From assembly GCF_012489685.1 (NCBI RefSeq), contig NC_080046.1, positions 43,611,176 to 43,675,175 on the forward strand: a stretch of DNA of 64,000 nt, given 5' to 3'. Shown here in pieces: positions 45,927 to 57,136 of the stretch (the first letter of the stretch is position 1; each line of letters opens with the position of its first letter). Source of the DNA: Lotus japonicus (lineage: Eukaryota; Streptophyta; Magnoliopsida; Fabales; Fabaceae). Made by a program: the position numbers and the translations under genes. The notes under the pieces were generated by a model. The model had not been told where the DNA came from. It saw only the letters and a program-made list of their open reading frames with translations, and made no database searches.

Positions 45927-48900
45927 ATGCTCCACTCTCTCTTCACTCTCCGGCGCCACCATTCGCATTTCCAACACCTTCTTTCTTCTTTCTCCCTCAT
46001 TCCTCCAACCCATCACCACTTCTCCACCACCTCCGCCACCGCCACCGCCACAACCACCACTCCTTCTCACTCACACACCACCCCAGTAGAATTATCCCGT
46101 GTTGACTTCCACGGTTTCGCTCAATCGGTGCTGTCATCCCTCTCAAACAAGCCACGCGCCGATGCCTCTTTGAAATCCCACCTCTTGGAGGTGTCCACTG
46201 TGGTCCCTGATATCACTCGCCAGTTTTGGAGGATACCCTTTTTGAAACCTGAACATGTGCTGCAGATTTTGCTGGGTTTTCAATCCGAGTGTGTCCTGGT
46301 TGGGATTCCGGTTGAAAAGGTTCGATCTATGTATGAGATTTTCAAATGGGGTGGGCAGAAAAACTTGGGTTTCGAGCATTATTTGCAATCCTATGAGATC
46401 ATGGCATCACTGCTTGTGCAGGTTGGGTTGCTCAGAGAAGCTGAGGACTTGCTCTCTGAATTGGAGGGTCGAGGAGTTTTGTTAGGTACTCGTGAGATTT
46501 TTGATAATCTGATTGAAGGGTATGTTGGTTTGAAAGAGCTGGAAAGAGCTGTTTTTGTGTATGATGGTGTGAGGGGTCGAGGGATGGTTCCTTCTCGATC
46601 ATGTTGTCATGCTCTGCTTGATCTCTTGGTGCAGATGAAGAGGACACAGCTTGCATTTCGGGTAGCTTTTGATATGGTGGATTTGGGTGCTCCTTTGAGT
46701 GGTGCTGAGATGAAAACTTTGGAGAATGTTATGGTACTGCTTTGTGTCAATGGGAAGATTCAGGAAGCAAGAAGCATGGTCAGGAAGGTGTTGCCTTTGA
46801 ATTCTGAGGTTAGTAGTTTGGTTTATGATGAAATTGCATTTGGATACTGTGAGAAGAGAGACTTCGAAGACTTGCTTAGTTTTTTTGTTGAAGTGAAGTG
46901 TGCCCCTGCTGCAGTGATTGCTAATAGAGTCATAAATTCCCAATGCAGTAATTATGGTGTAGAAAGGGCAGGAATGTTTTTGCCAGAACTAGAAAGTATA
47001 GGTTTTAGTCCTGATGAAGTAACCTATGGGATATTAATTGGTTGGAGCTGTCATGAAGGGAAGATGAAAAATGCTTTGAGTTATTTATCAGTTATGCTAT
47101 CAAAAAGCTTGGTGCCGCGTGTATATACTTATAATGCTCTTATAAGTGGGTTGTTTAAAGTTGGTATGTTAGAGCATGCCAGTGACATTCTTGATGAAAT
47201 GATTGATAGGGGAACAACACCTGATATTTCAACTTTCAGAGTTCTTATAGCAGGGTATTGCAAATCTAGAAGGTTTGATGAAGTTAAAATTTTGATTCAT
47301 CAGATGGAAAGCCTTGGTTTAATTAAGCTTTCTTTGATGGAGCATTCACTTTCCAAGGCATTTCAGATTTTGGGCTTGAACCCTCTCAAGGTGAGGTTGA
47401 AACGAGACAATGATGGTAAACTTTCAAAAGCAGAGTTCTTTGACGATGCCGGAAATGGACTTTATTTGGATACAGATATTGATGAGTTTGAGAACCACAT
47501 TACCTGTGTTCTCGAAGAATCCATTGTACCCAACTTTAATTCATCTATAAGGAAGGAATGTAGCAATAATAACCTGAAAAATGCATTGGTTTTGGTTGAA
47601 GAGATGCTTTCTTGGGGACAAGAATTGCTTTTGCCTGAATTCTCGATGTTAGTGAGGCAACTTTGTTCATCTCGGTCGCAAATCAAGTCAGTGAGCAAGC
47701 TTTTAGAAAAAATGCCACAATCTGCTGGTAAACTTGACCAGGAAACACTCAATTTGGTTGTACAGGCATACTGCAAGAAGGGATTACTGTGCAAAGCCAA
47801 AACAATACTGGATGAAATGCTTCAAAACAAATTTCATGTCAAGAATGAGACATATACTGCCATATTGACACCCTTATGTAAGAAAGGAAACATCAAGGGT
47901 TTTAACTATTACTGGAACATTGCTTGTAGGAATAAATGGTTACCAGGGTTGGAGGAATTCAAAAATCTTCTTGGCCATATCTGCCATCGGAAAATGCTTG
48001 GGGAAGCATTACAGTTTCTTGAAATGATGTTTTCATCATACCCTCACCTAATGCAAGATATATGTCATGTATTTCTAGAAGTACTTTCTGCTAGGGGTCT
48101 TACAGACATAGCATGTGTAATTTTAAAACAACTACAGCATTGTTTATTCTTGGATCGTTCTGGTTATAATAATCTTATAAGGGGCTTATGCAATGAGGGG
48201 AAATTTTCTCTTGCCTTGACAGTATTGGACGATATGCTAGATAGAAATTTGATGCCTTGTCTGGACGTTTCGGTCTTGTTGATCCCTCAGTTGTGCAAGG
48301 CTCATAGATTTGACAGAGCTGTTGAATTGAAAGATTTAATTTTGAAAGAGCAGCCTTCATTTTCTTATGCTGCTCATTGTGCACTGATATGTGGATTTGG
48401 TAATATGGGGAACATTGTGAAAGCTGACACTTTGTTTCGTGATATGTTATCTAAAGGACTCAATCCAAATGATGAACTATGTAACGTTCTTATTCAAAGC
48501 CACTGCCAAGATAATGACTTGAGAAAAGTGGGGGAGCTACTTGGTGTTACCATAAGGAAGAGTTGGGAGCTGTCCCTATCAAGTTTCCGATATTTGGTGC
48601 AATGGATGTGTGTGAAGGGTAGAGTCCCGTTTGCTCTGAACTTAAAGAACCTTATGCTTGCACAACATCCATTTGATGTCCCTATCATATATAACATTAT
48701 GATTTTCTATCTTTTGTCAGCTGGAAAAAAATTGGATGTGAGTAAGATACTTGCTGAAATGGAGGAGAAGAAAGTTATACTCGATGAAGTTGGTCACAAT
48801 TTTCTTATCTGTGGTTTCTTGCAATGTAAATATTTATCTTGTTCTCTGCATTATCTGAATACCATGATTTTGAAGGGACTCAAACCAAATAACCGCAGCT

Positions 48901-49643
48901 TGAGGAAGGTAATAAGCAACCTGTGTGACGGTGGGGAGCTGCAAAAAGCAGTTGATTTGAGCGAAGAAATGAGATTCAGAGCCTGGATACATGATTCTGT
49001 CATTCAAACAGCTATTGTGGAAAGCCTTCTTTCCCATGGTAAGATACAAGAAGCAGAAAGTTTTTTGGACAGGATGGAAGAGGAATCTCTAACTCCTGAT
49101 AATATCGACTATAATCACCTGATTAAGCGTTTTTGCCAGCATGGAAGGTTGACCAAGGCTGTTCATCTCATGAACATAATGCTCAAGAAACATAGCATTC
49201 CAATTTCCACTAGCTATGATTCTCTCATTCATGGATTCTGTGCTCAAAATAAATTAGACATAGCTTCAAATTTTTACTCTGAGATGCTAAATTGGAATCT
49301 GAAACCGCAAATTGACACGGTGGAACTGCTCGTCCTGAGCTTTTGCCATCATGGGAGGACAGAACAAGCAGAGCAGTTCCTAGTGGACATGATCCATGGA
49401 GGTGAAACTCCAACCAGAAAAATGTATTGCAATGTGATTAAGAGTTATCACATGGAAAAGAATCTTAGCAAGGCATCAGAGCTGGTGCAAGCCATGCAGA
49501 AAAATGGGTACCAGCCTGACTTTGAGATACATTGGTCTCTAATAAGCAAGTTAAGTAGTGTCAAAGCAAAGGACACTGATAATGGTGGCAAGGGATTTTT
49601 ATCCAGGCTTCTTTCTAAAAGCGGATTTTCTCTAAAGAGATGA
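45927..49643 (+). CDS. P-class pentatricopeptide repeat protein, mitochondrial type
   Basis: Intronless, 1238 aa from ATG 45927; the frame is open upstream to 45843 but has no earlier in-frame ATG. The first 45 residues are rich in Ser, His, Leu and Thr, with Arg pairs and almost no acidic residues, which suggests a mitochondrial presequence. From about residue 150 to 1215 the protein is built of 35-residue repeats of the type D-x-x-T-Y-N-x-L-I-x-G-x-C (P-class; more than 20 by eye), with a less regular stretch near 480-560. No E, DYW or other tail is present. Such proteins bind organelle RNA to aid splicing, stability or translation. Length and layout resemble Arabidopsis At5g15280 (recalled, not searched). 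An out-of-frame ATG at 45829 could start an overlapping uORF. Confidence 0.92.
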   Translation: MLHSLFTLRRHHSHFQHLLSSFSLIPPTHHHFSTTSATATATTTTPSHSHTTPVELSRVDFHGFAQSVLSSLSNKPRADASLKSHLLEVSTVVPDITRQFWRIPFLKPEHVLQILLGFQSECVLVGIPVEKVRSMYEIFKWGGQKNLGFEHYLQSYEIMASLLVQVGLLREAEDLLSELEGRGVLLGTREIFDNLIEGYVGLKELERAVFVYDGVRGRGMVPSRSCCHALLDLLVQMKRTQLAFRVAFDMVDLGAPLSGAEMKTLENVMVLLCVNGKIQEARSMVRKVLPLNSEVSSLVYDEIAFGYCEKRDFEDLLSFFVEVKCAPAAVIANRVINSQCSNYGVERAGMFLPELESIGFSPDEVTYGILIGWSCHEGKMKNALSYLSVMLSKSLVPRVYTYNALISGLFKVGMLEHASDILDEMIDRGTTPDISTFRVLIAGYCKSRRFDEVKILIHQMESLGLIKLSLMEHSLSKAFQILGLNPLKVRLKRDNDGKLSKAEFFDDAGNGLYLDTDIDEFENHITCVLEESIVPNFNSSIRKECSNNNLKNALVLVEEMLSWGQELLLPEFSMLVRQLCSSRSQIKSVSKLLEKMPQSAGKLDQETLNLVVQAYCKKGLLCKAKTILDEMLQNKFHVKNETYTAILTPLCKKGNIKGFNYYWNIACRNKWLPGLEEFKNLLGHICHRKMLGEALQFLEMMFSSYPHLMQDICHVFLEVLSARGLTDIACVILKQLQHCLFLDRSGYNNLIRGLCNEGKFSLALTVLDDMLDRNLMPCLDVSVLLIPQLCKAHRFDRAVELKDLILKEQPSFSYAAHCALICGFGNMGNIVKADTLFRDMLSKGLNPNDELCNVLIQSHCQDNDLRKVGELLGVTIRKSWELSLSSFRYLVQWMCVKGRVPFALNLKNLMLAQHPFDVPIIYNIMIFYLLSAGKKLDVSKILAEMEEKKVILDEVGHNFLICGFLQCKYLSCSLHYLNTMILKGLKPNNRSLRKVISNLCDGGELQKAVDLSEEMRFRAWIHDSVIQTAIVESLLSHGKIQEAESFLDRMEEESLTPDNIDYNHLIKRFCQHGRLTKAVHLMNIMLKKHSIPISTSYDSLIHGFCAQNKLDIASNFYSEMLNWNLKPQIDTVELLVLSFCHHGRTEQAEQFLVDMIHGGETPTRKMYCNVIKSYHMEKNLSKASELVQAMQKNGYQPDFEIHWSLISKLSSVKAKDTDNGGKGFLSRLLSKSGFSLKR

Positions 49644-52099
49644 TTCAAATGTCAGGCTGGAGTGGCCCTTGTCAAAGGAGATTCTAGTATCTACCATCAA
49701 AATAGGTAATGTATAGATGCATCACTTGTAATTTATGGGGTTTCAGTTTGTAACCATGCATAAAAGAGCTTCTTGTGGCTGCTTCTTGCATTTCATCTTT
49801 CCTAGTGGTAGCTTCTTGCCATGTGGAGTCGCATTTCACAATTACGTTCGCTATAGCGGATGAAATCATGGCAAATCGTGTTCTTTTAGGTGGGGATGTT
49901 TGTGTTTTAAACTTTTTGAAAATGGCCTTGGTAGAGTGTGATGAAATGCAGGAGAATGAAATAGAAATTAGATTATGTTTCGTTCTTTGGATTGGTTAAA
50001 ACATATAGAATAGAGTGAGCATAATGGAGACCATTTCATTGCATCCATTGTTTTCTTCCTTCTTAATTTGCGAGATTTGAGGTAAAATCAATAGAGGATT
50101 TTTTTATATATGGTAATTTTATCCTTATTTTTTAGGATTTAATGTTTCTATTTCGCCACATCAGAAATTAAAATTAAAATTTAATGTAAATAAAAATGAA
50201 ATGTACTCGTTAGTCCTACATGATACAAAGTGATTAGATGTCGGTGTATATACATTAATCTCTATTTTTTAATCATCCATAAAAGGTATCATTTTAAGAC
50301 TTTTGTTGGTAAGGGTGTAAAAATATATAAAAAAATATTCTGTTATCTTTACTATTCAAACAATAAACTTGTATATTTATTCTGGAGGTGTCAAATGGAT
50401 CTATTTACCCACATTCCATCTAATTCATCCGCAATAAAATTAATCCAATGGTAAAACTAAAATCAAATGGATGGATTTGGGTCCCAAAAAAATATATCTC
50501 TTATGGCCTCATACACACTTTCTAGCCTCCCCAAATACGCTCAACGAAAAGCTTTCTTCACAAAAGGGTTTCTTTCACGATTTCAATTCGCTCATCAAGT
50601 TTCTAGCTCGCTTAGTGTATTGAGTACTTCTGGATCTTCCCTGCAATAAATTTGCTTATCGAGCTATACTTTGGCTAAGAGAATCTCTTCTCTTCAAAAT
50701 TCTTTTTTCTTGGCTTGAAACCTCCCTAAGTCTTTTCCTACATCAAAATTTCATGGTTAGAAAACAAAATATACAACACTCACCATTTTTTAGACTAAAA
50801 TCAAGTATTTAGGCTAAAATTATCAATAAATGAAGCACGCATGTTAGATAAGTACCTAAAAAAATATCCAAATATACGTAAAAATAACACTTATCATGAC
50901 TGCGCAACCAAGCACGGCCGTGTATACAAATATGCATGATTTTGTTGAAAGCGAAAACACTTTGGCATGCTCGTGCCATGCATGCTCGTGCTTCAATTAA
51001 TGATGCACAATTGTGCTAAACCTTCTCCAGAGTCGTGCTTCTATCCTTGATCAGCAAGCTTGGTTTGTTGCTTCATTTTCCTTGTTTTTCTTCTCTTTAG
51101 ACTTTTTCCACCTCGACCTACCTTTTCACTTTTGTCATAAAACATGAGTTTTGCAGAGGCAATGCAATATTTGGGCATAAATCTAGTAAATGTTTACCCC
51201 CAACCCGATTTCAACCCAGATTTAAACTGTTTTCATCTATGTTTTTACCTTCTTTGGTGCATCTCATTGAAATCGGGTTAGGGTTCTTGGTTCCATCTCC
51301 AGCTCTAGATCTCTCTCCATTTTCTTCTCCTCCCCTCTGGTCATCCCTTTCCATCGCCTGTGTCCCCTGTTATCGCATACTATCATACCTTCTGCTCGCT
51401 GGTGAATGGGTTTTGTAGGTGGGTGTTGTTCTATGGTTTCATGTGCTCGTTGTCATCATCATCCTTGTAAGGTCTGAACTCGTTTGGTTTCGTGGTTTGC
51501 GTTGAGGTCCTGGGTCTGCCTTCAGTTGGGTCTTCGTGCTCTAAATTTTGATCTCTTAAATGCAAGAAAAAAATTTAAGAATTCGAATAATATACAGAAA
51601 ATGCATTTCATGAAAATTTTCAATTTATAAAAAACTTAGTAACGAACTAATTGCACCAAAAATCCACAGAATTCCTAACCCCCAATTTAAAGAAACACTG
51701 CACACAAATACCCAAACCCCCAATTTGAAGATACTCCCGAGACTCCCAAAACCCACAATTTTCGTTAAAATGAAGCATTTCATGGATAATCCCCTTAATC
51801 CCAACCCCCCGATTTGATGAAAATCCCTTCTTAGACAAAAATCCCCGAAAAGGGTTTGAATCGGGTTGGGGCTAAACATTCAGTAAGTTTTTTTTACCCT
51901 GAGTTATTTACTAGATCTATTTAACTTAATTCATGTTACTTACTCACTAACTAATATCCTAGTCATTAAGTAATAAATATCCATTTTTGAATTACTTAAA
52001 AATACCTTTTTACCTGGAAACCTCCTATCCCAGGTAAAAAGGTGCTTGTGTAAGTGTATACTAGTAAATATATTAAAGAGATTTCCATTCAATTGAATC
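49644..52099. other. Intergenic; possible gypsy LTR remnant
   Basis: PPR 3' flank, then AT-rich. On minus, about 51180-50740 has GCACG/CGTGC-rich sequence like an Athila-type LTR, without clear ends. At 51199-51880 a weak inverted pair (AACCCGATT/AATCGGGTT) may be a MULE relic. A perfect 14-bp hairpin is at 52004-52043. No gene supported. Confidence 0.3.
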
Positions 52100-52551
52100 A
52101 TTATTTCCCCCCAAGTTCAATCGTCTTCTTCCTTTCTCCGCAAGTTTCGTAGCTTTCGTTCTCTTCTGCTCTGATCGTGCGCTGCGCTTCTCGAACAATC
52201 TCCACCTCACTGTTCTCTCTTCTTCTTCTTCCCGATCTCACCACCACTGTAAGTCTCTCGTCACTCCCAAATCCATAGCCCTAATTCCGAATCCAATTTC
52301 AATTCAAGATCCCTAATGGATTCCACGATTACATTCTTCTGCTATTGATTTCACCAATCATTCTCATGCCTAACAATTTTCCCGGTTTCTTGACATAAGG
52401 AACCATTTGGAGCAGAATTTTGTTTATCTGAAATGATTTTGTTTATCTGAAATGCTTTATATCTTGTTAATACTTGATTTTCCTATGTTTTCTGTATGTG
52501 GTTTTTTAATAGTTCATTTTGTTTTAGGGTGTTTTTGGAGCATAGATAAAA

Positions 52552-52880
52552 ATGGAAATACGTACGCATCGAACATGGATGTATGATAGGCTTCTTCCGG
52601 AACGAAGGGGATATACAACTGAATTTTTGAATGGTGTTGAAGAGTTTCTTAATTTTGCTAGTCAACAACCAAGGTTTTTAGTCGATGGTGTAATTAGCAG
52701 GGTTGTTAATGACGGATAGCGTAGTGTAGCGGCAAGCTAAAAAAACGCTATTTCGAGCAGCTATTGCAGCAAATAGCGGTGAATAGTGGAGTAGCGGTGA
52801 ACCCCCAGGACGCTACGCTATAGGATATTGTGCCGCTATAACGCGCTATTAACAAGCCTGGTAATTAGGTGTCCCCTCAT
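52552..52880 (+). pseudogene. Transposase-associated domain exon, cut by a MITE
   Basis: A CT-rich leader at about 52100-52251 ends in a GTAAGT donor. ATG 52552 then opens about 48 codons with the pattern R-T-W-M-Y-D-R, F-L-N-G-V-E-E-F-L and F-A, typical of the Transpos_assoc domain (PF13963) that precedes CACTA En/Spm transposases and is found in some host genes. At 52698 a hAT MITE interrupts the sequence. Directly after its right duplication the frame of the domain resumes (R-C-P) and reaches a GTAAGT donor at 52881. The zinc-binding rest of the domain is not seen. The exon therefore cannot encode an intact domain unless the MITE is removed. Confidence 0.6.
52698..52860. mobile_element. 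hAT-type MITE inside a coding exon
   Basis: Ends CAGGGTTGTTAAT and, reversed, CAGGCTTGTTAAT. Perfect 8-bp duplications GTAATTAG at 52690-52697 and 52861-52868. Same family as 41055-41168. Confidence 0.85.
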
Positions 52881-53059
52881 GTAAGTCATAGTTATTTGGT
52901 GAGTCAATTGGATCGGAGTTGTTGGAGCTGTTGGACTTGAACTTGGTGTCATAGGACTTGTGCTACTCAAGGTAAACTTTGATTCTACATTCATTATTCC
53001 ATTTATTTATTATAGATCCAAATTCGCAGGAAAATGCGTACGAAATAAGCGAATTTCTA

Positions 53060-53860
53060 CATTGATACCTAAGAAGAAAAATGAGAAATGAGAGTTATGA
53101 TGAATGATGTGATAAGAATAAATGTGAGAGATATGAATAAAAAAAGAGTAAAAATGAGATATGAAAGAAAGTGAGGTATGAATTAATAATAATTTATCAC
53201 TTTATGGCATTGAAATGTTCATACCTGTTATAATATTGAATTTCTACCTGAATTTCATTTCCTTATTATTTCAAAAATTTGCTAATTCATATTATCACTA
53301 TTCGATCAGTTATTGAATTTGCTAGTGGTGTCGTGCTTCATGCAGCAGGAAGTGAATGAGTTTATTGAGCCAATTTTGCAAGATTGCAGAGCCATTGCTT
53401 CTCTCTTTCATTCCTTTGCTCTGGTTCATGTTAAACGGACCAGGAATAAAGTAGCTCATTTGTTAGCTTTCTTAGCATTTGAATTTCCAAATGTATGTTG
53501 GTGGGATAATTTCCCTTCCCAAATTAGTTCTGCGATTCTAGCGGATGTATTCTCTATTATTATCTCATGAAGTTGAACTTTCCATAAAAAAATGTGTTAG
53601 TTCATATTATCACTTTATAATATAATTTAGTTCATTTCACCTTGATACCTATGAAGAAAAAAGGGAAAAATGAAAGTTAAGATAAATGATGTGATAGGAT
53701 TAGAAGTGAGAGATATGAATAGAAAAAGAGTAAAAATGAGATAGAAGAGAAAGTACGGTGTGAATGAATCATAACTCATCACTTTATGGCATCTAAATAT
53801 TCATACTTGTCTTTAGTTATTTCAAAAATTTTGCTAATTCATATTATTACTTTTTGGCAG
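53060..53860 (+). repeat. Direct duplication flanking an RNase H fragment
   Basis: A block of about 250 bases at 53060-53310 (starts TTGATACCTAAGAAG) recurs at about 53640-53860 (TTGATACCTATGAAG). Both share GTGAGAGATATGAATA and end near GCTAATTCATATTAT. The RNase H piece lies between. Confidence 0.65.
53340..53570 (+). pseudogene. RNase H-like (RVT_3) C-terminal fragment
   Basis: About 76 residues to a stop at 53570. E-P-I-L-Q-D-C-R-A-I-A followed by F-x-H-V-x-R-x-x-N-K-V-A-H-x-L-A is the C-terminal half of the RVT_3 domain of plant LINEs or of small host RNase H-like proteins. The N-terminal catalytic strands are missing and no start codon fits. It is a relic, possibly left by a LINE. Confidence 0.6.
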
Positions 53861-53887
53861 TACATTCACTACACTTGGAAAGTACAA

Positions 53888-54106
53888 ATGGCTGGTAACA
53901 AAAAGAACAATGGTGATGAAGGTTCCACAAATACCAAAAAAAGCAAGCTTGTGGTTCATTTGCAGCCACAAAAGAATTGCAAGTGTAACTGTGGTGAAGG
54001 TTACCCCACAATAGTGGAAATGCATGCTTGTGCTTGCAGGGGTAAGAAGAAAAATGTGGGAAAGAAAGTGAAGAAGAATGGAAAGAAGGTGAAGAAGGAT
54101 GCATAG
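53888..54106 (+). CDS. Small Cys/Lys-rich protein, unknown
   Basis: 72 aa from ATG 53888, with the frame open to a possible acceptor at 53864. The middle has C-K-C-N-C and, 14 residues on, C-A-C, which could bind a metal. The C-terminal third is almost all Lys, Gly, Asn and Val (K-K-V/N repeats), nuclear or nucleic-acid-binding in style. It may be the last exon of the gene whose first exons are at 52100-52880, since splice-like signals allow it, or an independent small gene. No family recognised. A further GAAGAAGGATGC repeat follows the stop. Confidence 0.4.
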   Translation: MAGNKKNNGDEGSTNTKKSKLVVHLQPQKNCKCNCGEGYPTIVEMHACACRGKKKNVGKKVKKNGKKVKKDA

Positions 54107-55783
54107 TGTGGAAAGGGGGTGAAGAAGGATGCATTTGAAGTTTTACTTTTTTGTTTTGTTTTTCTTCAATAAGGCAAGTTGCAAAAGCGTATAATAGATG
54201 TTTGATGATGTCATTATCATAAATTGGCTTTTCTTGCCATTTCACAGTAACAATAGTGAAATTTCACATTTTTGTTAAGGAGCAAATTTGGCAGCGGCAG
54301 CCACTTTAATGATTGTATCTCAAGTATATTGTTTAAGGAAAATGCAGATCTAGTAAAAAGAGTTTGAGTATTGCAAGTTGATTGTTTAAGGAAAACGCAG
54401 ATATAGTAAAAAAGATATAAATATTAGAACTAGTATGCAAAGTGAACAACATATGCGAAGCATACAAGCCATATCACAGATAAGCGCTGGTCAACCACGG
54501 TAGAAAACCTAGGCACAACTGAAAAATATTGGGAGTGGCACTAGTAATATGACATGGTCCATGACTTTTCCCTTTGTAAAAAATGAAAAGGAAAAATAAA
54601 ACAAAATGACTATCAAATAAAAGATTTTGGAACTCAAATGATTATTTAAGGGTGGTATCACCAAAACTCAAGACAAGTCAATAACCAAGGACATCTTTGC
54701 TACTGGTAAAAGGGAGTAGAAAAGGGTGTTATGACAACAATAAACAAGGTCCACAGCCCAGTCTTCGTGGTGATTGACTCATCAGCGGCTAACCACACCC
54801 TTAGCCACCGCCGACAAGCCTCAACCAGCCGCTGTCAAGACTCCAACGTTCTTCCAGTTTCTTCCTCCTTCCTCTTCCTTCTTCCTCCTCCTTGTTTCTC
54901 CTTCTTCCTCCTTCTTTAGTGTAGTGGCCATCCTGCTAGATTCTATAATGCTATAGCGTTTTTGGGCTCGCAACTCCGCTCTGCTATCCGGGATTGACAA
55001 GCCTGGACCATAAGATAATATGAAATTCATTAATTGAGATATATCTTGAATTATTGCATATCAAAGTTTTGCTACTGCCCAATATCTGTAACATACAATT
55101 CACTCAAGTTTTTCTTTATTTAGACGATACCTGTGAATCAAAAGAAACCAATAGGAAATTATACATATTCCGGAGGCAAATTTAAGGAAACCAATCAAGC
55201 TTTAGGTCATAACAGAAGAAGAAAAAAAGACACAAATTTTCTAGACAGAATATGGTAGATCTGTGAGTCTAAGCCACTAAATGAATTAAATAAAACGGAA
55301 AGCAACAGCCAAAATTTCTACAAACCGAACAAATAATTAAACCATTCACGGCAGAATTCTTAGTGGTCTTACAATGCATTGCAAAAAAAAAAAGCACAGA
55401 AATTCATCCTAGAAGATACAAAAGATAAACATCATGGATAAACTCCAGAGTCAGTAAAAACAGGACACTAAAATACTTACCATTTCCTCCAATCAAACTC
55501 CAAGTCGTTGATAGACCTTGTCAAAATCTTAGGATATAATTGACCTGGAGTAGGATCACAGCCTGCTGCACCCTCAGCTTAAATTCAGGATCATCGTCAA
55601 ACTTCACTTTTTATGCCTTATAGAAAGCCTAATAATGCACCACCTCACATGAGTTTCAAAATCACTAATATTACCTGAAACATCCAGTGAAAAGTAAATG
55701 CTTCATCATCAACGATATATGTGGGACAAAAATCATGGGGTAAACTGAGTAGCAATTAAAATAACATCCCCCAAGACATCTGC
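54107..55783. other. Intergenic with a MITE end
   Basis: 54925-55005 matches the right end of the hAT MITE family seen at 52698 (GATTGACAAGCCTG); its left end is lost. Otherwise nothing recognised. Confidence 0.4.
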
Positions 55784-56924
55784 TTTGTTTGGATTGGGGG
55801 ACGGGGATGGAGTGGAGTGGAGTGGTGGGGAAGGTGAAAGTGATCAATTGTTTGTTTTATTTAAAATATGATGGAATGGAGTGGTAAGTAGTGGTTCAAG
55901 GTCTATCATGCTCCATTACTTTCCTTCAGATTTGCTCCCCCAAATTGGATGGAAATGAATGGAAAGAAAAACTGATCTCTTAATTAAATTATGAAAATAC
56001 AATTTTACCCATGGTAACCTCCATACATAACTTCTCCTAGTTGGTGGCCCTATTTTCTCCTATCACGTTTTTTTTTCTCCCATCACGTAACAATCTTCCC
56101 TGTTTATCCAGAACTCTGGTGCATTCTTCATTATTCCTGCAAGGACAGCACCTCCGAGGTACACCATATGTTTCCTACGTGGTGGATCCTCAATTCTTAG
56201 GGCATGTTTGATTACTGTTTTTAAAAACAGTTTTCTGTTTTATAAAATTAAAAAACAAAAAATCCTGTTTGGTTAAGTTGTTTTTAAAAAATTAATTTAA
56301 AAACTGTTTCCTATTTTATTGTTTTTAAAACAAAAAACTCAGAACAGAAAAAAGTTGTTTTTATTCTCTATTTTTTTATTTTTGTTTTAGATTTGAGAAA
56401 ACACGGAGAACATGTTGTTTTCTGTTCTCTCATTAATGGCAGTAATGGTAATTATTGGAAATTAGAAAATAGGGGTTTTCGTTCTCGGTTAGCAAGCTCG
56501 TGGCCGCCAGCCCTCTTCCTCTCCTTCTCAGGTAAATTTGCTCCTCCTCTTCTTCTATTTCTGTTGCCATAAGGATTTTCTCCTCATCTTCTCTTATTTC
56601 ACGTGATCTCAATGATTCAGTGAAGTAAGTTGTGGTTCTTCTTCTGGGTTCCTCTTCTGTGCCTTTTGGGCGTTTGGTTCTTCTATTTCGTTTTTCCTCT
56701 CTCTCTGTTTGTGTGGTTCTGCAATTGCTCCTTCAACAAAATCAAATGTGTTATGCTCTTCTTCTTCTTTTTTAATCATTAATTATGGAGGCTTCGAGTT
56801 GCTGCTGTGATCGTTTTTCACTGAGTTGGTCTCCTGGCTGTGCTATTTTCCTTCCTGCAAGCGCTGGTAGTTTTTCTTTGCTGAATTGAAATTGAAGGTT
56901 GTAGGGTGTTGGTCTTTTTGCTGG

Positions 56925-57074
56925 GATTGTGACTGGTTTATCTTTGATACTGTTACATAGTGTTTTTTTTTCCTTTGGCTTGTGCCGCTGTAGGGTAACC
57001 AGATTGCTACCTGGTTCATGTTTTCTTGCTTTCTCTTATACTTGTACATGGGTTTATAGCATCCCAATTGATAC

Positions 57075-57117
<43 letters not shown>

Positions 57118-57136
57118 GGCCTTTCCAAAAAAAAAA
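56925..57136 (+). mobile_element. LINE 3' end scrap
   Basis: A tail with a (TA)n run at 57080-57113, then TTTGGCCTTTCC and an A-run at 57127-57136, as in legume LINE 3' UTRs. The 5' edge is uncertain. Confidence 0.4.
57080..57113. repeat. (TA)n microsatellite
   Basis: About 17 TA units without interruption. Confidence 0.95.

Noticed and set aside
45829..46089. Proline-rich open frame overlapping the PPR start
   Set aside because: It is the +1 frame of the PPR N-terminal Ser/Thr/Pro codons; mentioned only as a possible uORF.
51625..51879. Minus-strand Gly/Phe-rich frame
   Set aside because: Built from imperfect repeats of one sequence; no start context or homologue.
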